A DNA stretch of 64,000 nucleotides from Oricola thermophila (lineage in GTDB: Bacteria; Pseudomonadota; Alphaproteobacteria; Rhizobiales; Rhizobiaceae). This document shows positions 51,603 through 59,999 of this stretch, piece after piece. Under the pieces are notes generated by a model. That model made no database searches. It saw only the letters and a list, made by a program, of their open reading frames with translations, and was not told the DNA's origin. Location: NCBI RefSeq assembly GCF_013358405.1, contig NZ_CP054836.1, positions 1,302,001 through 1,366,000 of the forward strand, written 5' to 3'. Each line of letters opens with the position of its first letter. Position 1 is the stretch's first letter. The position numbers and the translations under genes are program-made.

Positions 51603-52523
51603 ATGGAAATGACCGAAGCCATCCTGCTGACCATCGCCACCGCGGCAACACCGCTACTGATTGCCGCGCTGGGAGAACTCATCGTCGAGCGGTCTGGCGT
51701 CCTCAATCTCGGCGTGGAAGGCATGATGATCATGGGCGCCGTCACGGGCTTCGCGGCGGCGCAGGCCACCGGGTCGCCCTGGATCGGGCTTCTGGCCGCC
51801 ATTGCCGCCGGGGGGGCATTCTCGCTGCTGTTCGCCTTCCTGACGCTGACGCTGGCGACCAACCAGGTCGCGACAGGGCTGTCGCTGACGATCCTCGGCC
51901 TCGGACTGTCGGGCATGATCGGCGAATCCTTCGTTGGCCTGCCGGGCCTCAAGCTGCAAAGCCTGGAAATTCCCGTTCTGTCCGACATCCCGCTCGTCGG
52001 CAGGCTCCTGTTCGGTCAGGATCCGGTCTTCTACATCTCGATCGCTCTGGCGGCCGGCACATGGTGGTTCATCTTCCGGACCCGGGCCGGCCTGACATTG
52101 CGCGCAGTTGGCGACAGCCATGAATCAGCCCACGCACTGGGCATTCGCGTCATCCGCATCCGCTATCTGGCGGTCCTGTTCGGCGGTGCCTGCGCCGGCC
52201 TTGCCGGCGGGCATCTATCCCTGGTCTACACGCCGCAATGGGTAGAGAACATGACAGCCGGCCGGGGCTGGATCGCGCTTGCGCTGGTCGTCTTCGCGTC
52301 CTGGCTGCCGCTGCGCGTGGTCGCCGGCGCCTATCTCTTCGGCGCGGTCACGATCGCGCAGTTCCACGCTCAGGCGCAGGGCATCGGCATTCCTTCCCAG
52401 TTCCTGTCGGCACTGCCCTATCTGGCGACCATCATCGTTCTGGTCTTGATTTCCACCAACAGGCGGATGACGATGCGCAACACGCCGGCATCGCTCGGCA
52501 AACCGTTCGTTCCGGATCGGTAA
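51603..52523 (+). CDS. BMP-family nucleoside ABC transporter permease 2
   Basis: A 306-residue permease of the YufQ type. PLLIAALGELIVERSGVLNLG and GVEGMMIMGAVTG are the family N-terminal motifs, and LRAVGDSHESAHALGIRV the coupling-region motif. ATG 51603 follows a GAGGAA ribosome-binding site and is 10 bp after permease 1. The open frame from 51411 is in permease 1 and is discarded. Confidence 0.93.
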   Translation: MEMTEAILLTIATAATPLLIAALGELIVERSGVLNLGVEGMMIMGAVTGFAAAQATGSPWIGLLAAIAAGGAFSLLFAFLTLTLATNQVATGLSLTILGLGLSGMIGESFVGLPGLKLQSLEIPVLSDIPLVGRLLFGQDPVFYISIALAAGTWWFIFRTRAGLTLRAVGDSHESAHALGIRVIRIRYLAVLFGGACAGLAGGHLSLVYTPQWVENMTAGRGWIALALVVFASWLPLRVVAGAYLFGAVTIAQFHAQAQGIGIPSQFLSALPYLATIIVLVLISTNRRMTMRNTPASLGKPFVPDR

Positions 52524-52597
52524 GGTTTCAGACGGGATGGAAAAGCGGCACGAGAACCGTTTCTATTTCAATCAAACGCGTAAACAGGAAGACATCC

Positions 52598-53668
52598 ATG
52601 CGTAAAACCACCAAACTCATGCTTGCAACCGTTGCATCGCTCGGCATCGCCGTGCAGGCCGAGGCCGCCGATGTGAAGGCATGCTTCATCTATGTCGGCC
52701 CGATCGGCGACTTCGGCTGGTCCTACCAGCACGACCAGGGGCGCCTCGCCGTGGAAGAGGAATTCGGCGACAAGGTCGAAACCGCCTATCTGGAAAGCGT
52801 GCCCGAGGGCGCGGACGCCGAGCGCGCCATAGAGCGCTTTGCACGTTCAGGCTGCAATATCATCTTCACCACGTCCTTCGGCTACATGGATGCGACCAAC
52901 AAGGTTGCTGCCAAGTTCCCCGATGTGAAGTTCGAGCATGCAACCGGCTACAAGCGCGAAAGCGAAAACGTGGCGGTTTACAACTCGAAATTCTACCAGG
53001 GCCGTTACGTTCAGGGCCAGATCGCCGCGAAGATGTCCGAGGCCGGCGTGGCCGGCTACATCGCGTCCTTCCCGATTCCGGAAGTCGTGCGCGGGATCAA
53101 CTCCTTCATGCTTGGTGCGCAGTCGGTCAATCCCGATTTCAAGGTCAAGGTCGTCTGGGCCAATACCTGGTTCGACCCGGGCAAGGAAGCCGATGCCGCC
53201 AAGGCGCTGATCGACCAGGGCGTGGACATCATCACCCAGCACACCGACTCCACCGCGCCTATGCAGGTTGCGGCGGAACGCGGGATCAAGGCCTTCGGCC
53301 AGGCCTCCGACATGATCAAGTTCGGCCCGGAGACGCAGCTCACCGCGATCGTCGACAACTGGGGGCCGTATTACATTGAGCGCGTCAAGGCGGTCATGGA
53401 CGGCACCTGGGAGTCGCAGGACGTCTGGCATGGCATGGCCGAGGGCAACGTTGTCATGGCGCCATATACCAACATGCCGGATGACGTGAAGGCCATGGCG
53501 GAAGAGACCGAGGCGAAGATCACCAGCGGCGAGCTGGAGCCCTTCACCGGTCCGATCAAAAAGCAGGACGGTTCCGACTGGCTCGCCGACGGCGAAACAC
53601 CCGATATCGGAACGCTTCTTGGCCTGAACTTCTACGTCGCGGGCGTGGACGACCAGCTTCCGCAGTAA
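52598..53668 (+). CDS. BMP-family (PnrA-like) nucleoside-binding periplasmic protein
   Basis: A 356-residue binding protein with a cleavable signal peptide (about residues 1-23, ending QAEAA); there is no lipobox Cys, so it is soluble in the periplasm rather than a lipoprotein. FIYVGPIGDFGWSYQHDQGR is the family N-terminus, and ITQHTDSTAPMQVAAERG lies at the ligand cleft. Relatives bind purine nucleosides, and the exact ligand here is inferred only by family. AACAGGAAG precedes the ATG. A strong terminator follows. Confidence 0.93.
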   Translation: MRKTTKLMLATVASLGIAVQAEAADVKACFIYVGPIGDFGWSYQHDQGRLAVEEEFGDKVETAYLESVPEGADAERAIERFARSGCNIIFTTSFGYMDATNKVAAKFPDVKFEHATGYKRESENVAVYNSKFYQGRYVQGQIAAKMSEAGVAGYIASFPIPEVVRGINSFMLGAQSVNPDFKVKVVWANTWFDPGKEADAAKALIDQGVDIITQHTDSTAPMQVAAERGIKAFGQASDMIKFGPETQLTAIVDNWGPYYIERVKAVMDGTWESQDVWHGMAEGNVVMAPYTNMPDDVKAMAEETEAKITSGELEPFTGPIKKQDGSDWLADGETPDIGTLLGLNFYVAGVDDQLPQ

Positions 53669-53689
53669 GATCGCGGGAAAACAGATGGA

Positions 53690-53714
53690 AAGGCGCCTTC
53701 GGGCGCCTTTTTTT
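53690..53714 (+). terminator. terminator of the nucleoside transporter operon
   Basis: AAGGCGCC (53690-53697) and GGCGCCTT (53702-53709) form an 8-bp stem closed by a stable TTCG tetraloop, followed by a T-run to 53714. It lies 21 bp after the binding-protein stop and directly at the end of the convergent GT87-like gene. Confidence 0.92.
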
Positions 53715-54922
53715 CATTCCGTGAGCGGCCTTGCGGCGACGACGCTGCGACCGGCGCCTGACGCCGCCCACGCTAGATGAACGAATAGAACGGCCAGAAC
53801 GAACGGCGCCACGGGCACCATGCTCGCCATGAACCAGAACACGACCAGCGGAGACACGTAGACCGCGGCAAGTATCGTTCTTGACCATGGCGCGAAACCG
53901 TTCGCCATGCCATGCGCGACGGTGAAAGCAATTGCCGGCGCCAACAGGAACAGGTCGTAGTTCAGTCCGAACGGCGTGGCAGCCAGGGCTCCGACAAGCA
54001 GGAGCGCGGAACGCAAGTCCGGAGATGTGGCGCCGGCACGGCGCCAAATGCGGAAGACGACCGTTGCCACGGCAAGTGAAACAAATCCCTGGACAGCCAT
54101 GGCCGGGAGGTGTCCGAGACCGGCAAGCCGCAATGCGGCATAGGTCGAGATCATCTTGTTCCAACCGACAAGGCCGTCACGAAGCGTTTGCGACGCCATC
54201 GCTCCCTGTTCGACAAAAAGGAGCCACGGCTCCGTACCGAACAGCAAAGCGGACAGCAATCCGGCAAGGATGGCGGTCGCTGCCGCCGCCATGATCGCGC
54301 GCCAGTAACCGCCGGCCAGTAGGGCGAACGGTATCAGCAGCCCGAGCTGCGGCTTGAACGTCAGCAGCCCGAACAATATTCCTGCCAACACCGGTCGTTT
54401 CGGCAGCAGCACAAGCGCACCGCCGAACATCGCGGCCGAAAGAAAGGCGTTCTGGCCATGAGCGATCGTCAGATACGTGGCCGGGAAAGCCAGTGTCAGC
54501 AATGCCACCTCGATCCGTCGGCCGACAATGGTCATGACAACCCAGAGCGAGGCAAGGAAACTGAGAGTCATCCAGGCGGCCAGGGCCGCGTAGTAGGGAA
54601 GGGCACCAAACGGCGCCATGTAGGCAAGGTAGTGTGGCGGATAGAAGAAGGCGTAGAAATTGCCGTCCCCGAAGATCGCGTTCTGCGCTTCGGCGAAACG
54701 CTCTGCGTCGTAGGGTATCTCCGGCCGCCCGGCGAGGGCCTCCCGTGCCGCCACCCAGAAGCTGATGAAATCGGAACCGAAGGGCGATCCATTCGGCAAG
54801 GTGCCGCCATTTGTCGCCAGCACGTACCCGGTCGCAGCCACGGCTATGCCGAGCAAGAGCAGGGGATAGACAAGGAGCCTGTCCCGCTGCAGCCAGTGTC
54901 CTGTTCGAAATGCCTCGATCAT
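53714..54922 (-). CDS. DUF2029/GT87-like membrane glycosyltransferase family protein
   Basis: A 402-residue polytopic membrane protein with about ten helices. NGSPFGSDFISFWVAAREAL near residue 45 carries the acidic residues of the loop typical of DUF2029 (GT87-like), and FFYPPHYLAYMAPFGALPY follows. Relatives are polyprenyl-phosphate-mannose-dependent mannosyltransferases in actinobacteria, but in proteobacteria the acceptor is unknown. I prefer ATG 54922 (MIEAFRTGHWLQRD); the frame is open to 55222 with a low-complexity extension. Confidence 0.78.
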   Translation of the reverse strand: MIEAFRTGHWLQRDRLLVYPLLLLGIAVAATGYVLATNGGTLPNGSPFGSDFISFWVAAREALAGRPEIPYDAERFAEAQNAIFGDGNFYAFFYPPHYLAYMAPFGALPYYAALAAWMTLSFLASLWVVMTIVGRRIEVALLTLAFPATYLTIAHGQNAFLSAAMFGGALVLLPKRPVLAGILFGLLTFKPQLGLLIPFALLAGGYWRAIMAAAATAILAGLLSALLFGTEPWLLFVEQGAMASQTLRDGLVGWNKMISTYAALRLAGLGHLPAMAVQGFVSLAVATVVFRIWRRAGATSPDLRSALLLVGALAATPFGLNYDLFLLAPAIAFTVAHGMANGFAPWSRTILAAVYVSPLVVFWFMASMVPVAPFVLAVLFVHLAWAASGAGRSVVAARPLTE

Positions 54923-55040
54923 TCGCCTTGTGCCCGATCCCCCGAGTGATATCGTGACACTAGCGCCGCCGATTTTATTCGCGGTTAATTCAGGAAAGTC
55001 GCCTTGCGGGCAGACTTCCGGCGCAACGAGGAGGGTTTCG

Positions 55041-55361
55041 GTGCGCGGAAGCAGGACATTGGTGCCGTGCACGCTTGCGGTCATCTGGCCGCTCGCCGCA
55101 GTTGCCGACGATGCCGTATCGCGCGGCGCAGCAGTGGCCGACCAATGGTGCCGCCATTGCCATCCCCGAGCCGATGATCCCCCGGCTCCCCGCATGGCGT
55201 TTGCATTCGAGGACATTGTCATGCGGAAGGGCAGGGACCGCGACTATTTCAGCCGCTTCGTGCGGGAGGATCATTTTCCGATGACCACTTTCCGCCTGTT
55301 CGAGCATGAAAAGGACGATATCGTCGCATGGTTGATGGCGTTGCAGGACGCCCAGCGGTAA
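55041..55361 (+). CDS. small periplasmic c-type cytochrome
   Basis: A 106-residue protein with a signal peptide (about residues 1-22, ending AAVADD) and one haem-binding motif, C37-R-H-C40-H41. A later Met, for example in DHFPMTTFR, could be the distal ligand. GAGGAGG lies before GTG 55041, which I use; an open frame from 54930 has no signal peptide. It sits between the GT87-like gene and ppsA, 121 bp ahead of ppsA. The electron partner is unknown. Its haem attachment would need the Ccm system, which ccdA in this window may feed. Confidence 0.82.
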   Translation: MRGSRTLVPCTLAVIWPLAAVADDAVSRGAAVADQWCRHCHPRADDPPAPRMAFAFEDIVMRKGRDRDYFSRFVREDHFPMTTFRLFEHEKDDIVAWLMALQDAQR

Positions 55362-55405
55362 CCGCGCAGCCGGAACCGCATAAGGTGCCTGCCGGCGGCG
55401 GCGCC

Positions 55406-55419
55406 TTGACATGTGTCAT
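55406..55419 (+). promoter_or_regulatory. FNR/FixK-type box upstream of ppsA
   Basis: TTGAC-ATGT-GTCAT, one mismatch from the symmetric TTGAC-N4-GTCAA and close to the FNR/FixK consensus. Its centre is 70 bp before the ppsA ATG, a position suited to activation. Seen directly; binding is inferred, supported by two better boxes and an FNR-type gene in the same region. Confidence 0.5.
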
Positions 55420-55482
55420 TGCGACCTGCTCGCCGCGGTGCTCGTGTTGGTGCATCATCCGGCAAGAAAGGAAGATGCAGCA

Positions 55483-57879
55483 ATGTCCAAATCCGAGACC
55501 GTGATCTGGCTTGAAGACGCGAGCCGCAAGGACGTTCCCCGCGTGGGTGGCAAGAATGCCTCTCTCGGAGAGATGCTGAACGAGCTGGGATCCAGGGGGA
55601 TCGCCGTCCCGGCCGGCTTCGCCACGACATCAGAAGCCTATTGGCGCTTTTTGGACGCCAACGAACTCAAACCCGCCATCTCCGAGGCCGTGAAGGATTA
55701 CGAGGCAGGCCGCGTCACGCTCGCGGAGACCGGCGCCGCCGTTCGCAAGTTGATCCTGCGCGGCGATTGGCCCGACGATCTGGCCGGGGAGATCACGGAG
55801 TTCTACCGGCAGATGTCGAAACGGATCGGAAGGCAGGAAGTCGATGTTGCCGTGCGCTCGAGCGCGACCGCCGAGGACCTGCCCGACGCCAGCTTCGCAG
55901 GCCAGCAGGAAACCTACCTCAACATAAGGGGTGAGCGGGAACTGCTGGAGGCCTGCAAGAAATGCTACGCATCGCTGTTTACCGACCGCGCCATCAGCTA
56001 CCGGCAGACCAAGGGATTCGACCACATGCAGGTGGCGCTGTCCATCGGCGTCCAAAGAATGGTTCGTTCCGACAAGGGCGGATCCGGCGTAATGTTCTCC
56101 ATCGACACCGAGACCGGTTTCGACAAGGTCGTGGTCATCAACGCGGCCTGGGGATTGGGCGAGAACGTAGTCCAGGGGGCCGTGGACCCGGACGAGTTCG
56201 TTATCTTCAAACCCCTGCTTTCCAACGACACGCTGAAGCCAATCATCGAGAAAAGGGTCGGTGCGAAGTCGATCAAGATGATTTATTCGCAGGGTGCCGA
56301 GAAGACGAAAAACGTACCGACCTCCAAGGCCGAGCGCGCCGCATACGTGCTCGATGACGAGGAGATCCTGACGCTGGCCCGCTGGGCGACGGTGATCGAG
56401 GAGCACTACGGCTGCCCGATGGACATGGAATGGGCCAAGGACGGGGAGACCGGCGAACTTTTCATCGTACAGGCGCGACCGGAAACTGTGCAGGCGCAAC
56501 GCGACCAGAACTCCTTCAAGTCCTATGCCATCAAGTCCAAGGGCAAGGTCCTGACGAAGGGGCTGAGCATTGGCGGCTCCGCGATAGCCGGCCAGGCCTG
56601 CCTGATAGAAAGTCCCGCAGATATCGACCGCTTCATCGACGGCTCGATTCTCGTCACCGGCACCACCGACCCGGATTGGGTGCCGATCATGAAGCGCGCC
56701 GCCGGCATCATCACCGATCATGGCGGACGTACCTCGCATGCCGCGATCGTCAGCCGCGAACTCGGCCTGCCCGCCATTGTCGGAACGGGCGATGCCACGC
56801 ACCTACTTCATGACGAACAGGAAATCACACTCTCCTGCGCCGAAGGTGACGAGGGATTCGTTTACGAGGGATATGCGGAGATCGAGGAAAAGACGGAATC
56901 GCTTGCCGATATCCCGGAGACTAAGACCAGCGTCATGCTCAATCTCGCCAATCCGGCGGCCGCGTTCCGGTGGTGGCAGATCCCGGCCGACGGCGTCGGG
57001 CTCGCGCGCATGGAATTCGTCATAAACAACCAAATCCAGGTGCATCCTATGGCCCTGATCCGCTTTGACGATATCCGGGACAACGAGACCCGCGCGCGGA
57101 TCGAGGAACTGACCCGCGACTACGACGACAAGTCGGAATATTTCGTCGACAAGCTGGCGCGCGGTCTCGCCCGCATCGCCGCCACCGTATATCCGAAGCC
57201 TGTCATCGTTCGAATGAGCGATTTCAAGACCAACGAGTATGCGGGACTTCTCGGCGGCGCCGATTTCGAGCCGAAGGAGGAAAACCCAATGCTCGGCTTC
57301 CGTGGCGCATCGCGTTACTATTCGGATGCCTACAAGCCGGGCTTTGCGCTGGAATGCCGCGCGATGGCACGTCTCCGCAACGAACTGGGTTTCGACAATG
57401 TCATAATGATGATCCCGTTCTGCCGCTCGGTCGACGAGGCGGACAAGGTGCTCGCGGTCATGGCCGAGAACGGCCTCAAGCGCGGCGAGAACGGCTTGGA
57501 AGTCTATGTGATGTGCGAGATCCCGTCCAACGTGATCCTGGCGAAGGAATTTGCCACGCGTTTCGACGGCTTTTCCATCGGTTCCAACGATCTTACGCAG
57601 CTTACCCTCGGTGTCGATCGCGACTCCGATAGGCTGTCCGGCCTGTTCGACGAGCAGGACGAGGCCGTGAAGTGGATGATCTCCAATGTCATACGCGAAG
57701 CCCATGCCGCCGGCGCCAAGGTGGGCCTTTGCGGCCAGGCGCCGAGCGATCATCCGGAATTTGCCGAGTTCCTGGTCGAGTGCGGTATTGACTCCATGTC
57801 GGTGACGCCGGACAGCTTCATTGCGGTCAAGAAAAGAGTCGCCAAGGCGGAATCGGAGAAGAAGGGGGGCGCCGCCTGA
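55483..57879 (+). CDS. ppsA: phosphoenolpyruvate synthase
   Basis: A 798-residue PEP synthase that makes PEP, AMP and phosphate from pyruvate and ATP. The N-terminal PPDK/PEP-synthase ATP-grasp domain opens with RVGGKNASLGEMLNEL and contains VAVRSSATAEDLPDASFAGQ. The phosphohistidine swivel domain has H419 in GGRTSHAAI. The C-terminal TIM barrel has IMMIPFCRSVDEAD, SIGSNDLTQLTLGVDRDS and GLCGQAPSDHPEFAEFLVEC. GAAAGGAAG precedes ATG 55483. An FNR-type box lies upstream. The PfkB gene follows 46 bp later. The opposite direction of pyruvate phosphate dikinase is excluded by length. Confidence 0.95.
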   Translation: MSKSETVIWLEDASRKDVPRVGGKNASLGEMLNELGSRGIAVPAGFATTSEAYWRFLDANELKPAISEAVKDYEAGRVTLAETGAAVRKLILRGDWPDDLAGEITEFYRQMSKRIGRQEVDVAVRSSATAEDLPDASFAGQQETYLNIRGERELLEACKKCYASLFTDRAISYRQTKGFDHMQVALSIGVQRMVRSDKGGSGVMFSIDTETGFDKVVVINAAWGLGENVVQGAVDPDEFVIFKPLLSNDTLKPIIEKRVGAKSIKMIYSQGAEKTKNVPTSKAERAAYVLDDEEILTLARWATVIEEHYGCPMDMEWAKDGETGELFIVQARPETVQAQRDQNSFKSYAIKSKGKVLTKGLSIGGSAIAGQACLIESPADIDRFIDGSILVTGTTDPDWVPIMKRAAGIITDHGGRTSHAAIVSRELGLPAIVGTGDATHLLHDEQEITLSCAEGDEGFVYEGYAEIEEKTESLADIPETKTSVMLNLANPAAAFRWWQIPADGVGLARMEFVINNQIQVHPMALIRFDDIRDNETRARIEELTRDYDDKSEYFVDKLARGLARIAATVYPKPVIVRMSDFKTNEYAGLLGGADFEPKEENPMLGFRGASRYYSDAYKPGFALECRAMARLRNELGFDNVIMMIPFCRSVDEADKVLAVMAENGLKRGENGLEVYVMCEIPSNVILAKEFATRFDGFSIGSNDLTQLTLGVDRDSDRLSGLFDEQDEAVKWMISNVIREAHAAGAKVGLCGQAPSDHPEFAEFLVECGIDSMSVTPDSFIAVKKRVAKAESEKKGGAA

Positions 57880-57887
57880 CGGCGCCC
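57867..57887 (+). promoter_or_regulatory. hairpin at the ppsA stop codon
   Basis: GGGCGCCG (57867-57874) and CGGCGCCC (57880-57887) form a perfect 8-bp stem whose loop, CCTGA, holds the ppsA stop. No T-run follows, so read-through into the kinase gene is likely. It may lower downstream expression or stabilise the ppsA message; this is inferred. Confidence 0.4.
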
Positions 57888-57925
57888 GTCATCGCGAACG
57901 GGAAAGACAAGGAGCCGACGGTTTC

Positions 57926-58864
57926 ATGCAAAAGCGCATACTGGCAATCGCGTTGAACCCCGCAATCGACGTCAGCTGCGACGCAGAACATGTCCGTCCG
58001 ACGCTCAAGACCCGAACCGCGAACCAGAAGCACTATGCCGGGGGCGGGGGCGCCAATGTCGCCCGCGTCATCGCGGAGCTCGGCGGGAGGGCGGAACTGG
58101 TATACCTGTCCGGCGGCATATCCGGCCCGTTATACGACAGCCTGCTGGACCAGTACGACATTGTCCGGCATCGCATTGAGATGGCCGGGTCCAACCGCAT
58201 CGCGCTGATGGTGCACGAGACCAGCACCAATTTCGAGTACCGCTTCGTACCGGAAGGCCCCACGGTTTCGCCGGAAGAGCTTTTGCCGGTCCATGATTTC
58301 GTCGAGAACTTCGAAGGCGACTACATCGTCGCCAGCGGCAGCCTCCCCCTCGGTGCGCCGCCCGACACCTACCGGCGGATGGCTGACACCGCGCGACGGA
58401 AGAACATCCGTTTCGTGCTCGACACGTCGGGCGAGGCCCTGCGGCAGACCGTCGATCACGCCGAGATATTCCTGCTCAAGCCGAGCATGAGCGAGCTCGA
58501 GAAGCTCGTCGGCGAGCGGCTGGACGAGCGAATTGCCTGCGAGGCCGCGTCCGAGCTCGTTCGCCGCGGATCCGTGCAAAACATCGCTCTGTCGATGGGC
58601 AAGGCGGGCGCCATCCTCGTCAATGCAGATGGCATGGTGCGGATGCGTTCGGTCCACGTGCGCGAGGCATCCGCCGTCGGAGCAGGCGACAGCTTCGTTG
58701 CCGGCATGGTTTGGTGGCTTTCACAGGGCCATCCCGTTATCGAGGCCTTCCGCTTCGGTATTGCGGCCGGTTCGGCCGCCGTCATGACCCCCGGAACCGA
58801 ACTGTGCCGCCGCGAGGACGTATTTGCCCTGTACGAGAACGGCGTGACCAGCGTACACGGTTGA
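57926..58864 (+). CDS. PfkB-family hexose/fructose-phosphate kinase
   Basis: A 312-residue ribokinase-fold kinase of the 1-phosphofructokinase/PfkB branch. ALNPAIDVSC is the family start, GGGGANVARVIAELGG the substrate-binding region, and GAGDSFVAGM holds the catalytic Asp (D255). The likely substrate is fructose 6-phosphate, fructose 1-phosphate or tagatose 6-phosphate; the sequence does not decide. It sits 46 bp after ppsA, apparently in one operon, which pairs a gluconeogenic step with a glycolytic-type kinase. One base separates it from the convergent glk. Confidence 0.88.
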   Translation: MQKRILAIALNPAIDVSCDAEHVRPTLKTRTANQKHYAGGGGANVARVIAELGGRAELVYLSGGISGPLYDSLLDQYDIVRHRIEMAGSNRIALMVHETSTNFEYRFVPEGPTVSPEELLPVHDFVENFEGDYIVASGSLPLGAPPDTYRRMADTARRKNIRFVLDTSGEALRQTVDHAEIFLLKPSMSELEKLVGERLDERIACEAASELVRRGSVQNIALSMGKAGAILVNADGMVRMRSVHVREASAVGAGDSFVAGMVWWLSQGHPVIEAFRFGIAAGSAAVMTPGTELCRREDVFALYENGVTSVHG

Positions 58865-58865
58865 T

Positions 58866-59846
58866 TTAGCCGGCCGGTGCCATCGGAAAGCGATTGGAGA
58901 CCGCCACCGCGGCGCCGCGCAGGCCGGCGTCGGGCGCTGTCAGCGCGAAAACCGGTATATCTTGCAGGAAGCGCGACATCCGGCCCTTGTTGTTGAAGCT
59001 CGCCCGAAAACGGTCTTTCTCGAGAATGTCCAGTATCTTGGGTGTGATCCCCCCGGCGATATAGACACCGCCACGCGCGCCGTGAACGAGCGCCATGTCG
59101 CCGGCCACGCGCGCGAGGATATCCGAAAACACCTCGATGGTCTTCCTTGCCCGCCCGTCTTCTTCGTCATCGGCGAATGCTCGCCGGACAATCTCGATCG
59201 CGGTGGCGTCGTCACCACTTTCTCCTTCAGCCTCTGCCAATGCACCGTGGATCGCCTCGATACCGCGTCCCGACAGGACTGCCTGCAGCGGCGCATGGCC
59301 GTTTTCGTCGACCACGCGCTCGAGTATCGTCATTTCCATGTCGTTGCGGGCCGCGAACGACATGTGCCCGGCTTCGCCGGCAACCGGCACCCAGGCCTTC
59401 CCATGACGAACGAGGCCGGCGCAACCGAAGCCGCTTCCCGGTCCCAGGACGATCAAGGGTGCGTATTCCACCGGACTGCCGCCGCCGAGGCGGTGTTTGT
59501 CGTGCTCCTTCAGATAAGGAAGACTTAGCGCCAACGCCTCGAAATCATTGACGAAATGAATGCGCTCCGCCCCGCAGGCCTGCTGGACCTCCTTGCGCGT
59601 GAACGACCAGGGCGCGTTGGTCATGGTGATGGTATCGCCGATAACCGGAGCAGCAATGGCGAAGCCGGCAATGGAAGGCCGCTCGGGTAGCGATTCGAGA
59701 TAATGCGCAACGGCATCCGGCAGGGACTTGAACATGTCGGTCGTGAATACCGCGAAATGGCTCACTGACAATTCGTCGATGTCGCAAATGGCGAATCGGG
59801 CATGGGTTCCCCCGATGTCGCCGATCAGTGCGGTGCGCTGGTGCAT
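58866..59846 (-). CDS. glk: glucokinase
   Basis: A 326-residue glucokinase of the bacterial (non-ROK) family. The phosphate-binding loop GDIGGTHARFAI begins at G9. ITMTNAPWSF, HFVNDFEALA with the catalytic Asp, and LGPGSGFGCAGLVRHG follow. It phosphorylates glucose to glucose 6-phosphate. ATG 59846 (MHQRTALIGD) is used; the frame is open to 59909. It diverges from the phosphoribosyltransferase gene, with an FNR-type box in between that may serve either. Confidence 0.94.
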   Translation of the reverse strand: MHQRTALIGDIGGTHARFAICDIDELSVSHFAVFTTDMFKSLPDAVAHYLESLPERPSIAGFAIAAPVIGDTITMTNAPWSFTRKEVQQACGAERIHFVNDFEALALSLPYLKEHDKHRLGGGSPVEYAPLIVLGPGSGFGCAGLVRHGKAWVPVAGEAGHMSFAARNDMEMTILERVVDENGHAPLQAVLSGRGIEAIHGALAEAEGESGDDATAIEIVRRAFADDEEDGRARKTIEVFSDILARVAGDMALVHGARGGVYIAGGITPKILDILEKDRFRASFNNKGRMSRFLQDIPVFALTAPDAGLRGAAVAVSNRFPMAPAG

Positions 59847-59932
59847 CGGTTCGTTTCCTTTCGATTTCCGGGCCTTCCATGGAAGACGCAAACGACATGC
59901 TCCTATCAAGCCCGCATCCGGGTCGGTGCGGT

Positions 59933-59946
59933 TTGACAGACGTCAA
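59933..59946. promoter_or_regulatory. FNR/FixK-type box between glk and the phosphoribosyltransferase gene
   Basis: TTGAC-AGAC-GTCAA, a perfect palindrome of the FNR/FixK type. Its centre is about 60 bp ahead of ATG 60000 and about 93 bp ahead of the divergent glk start, so the phosphoribosyltransferase gene is the likelier target. It overlaps the in-frame ATG at 59946, which argues against that start codon. Confidence 0.65.
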
Positions 59947-59999
59947 TGAAACGCGAGATTCCCGGCAGCAGGATGTCCATTCAAGCTAAAGGTGCCGAA

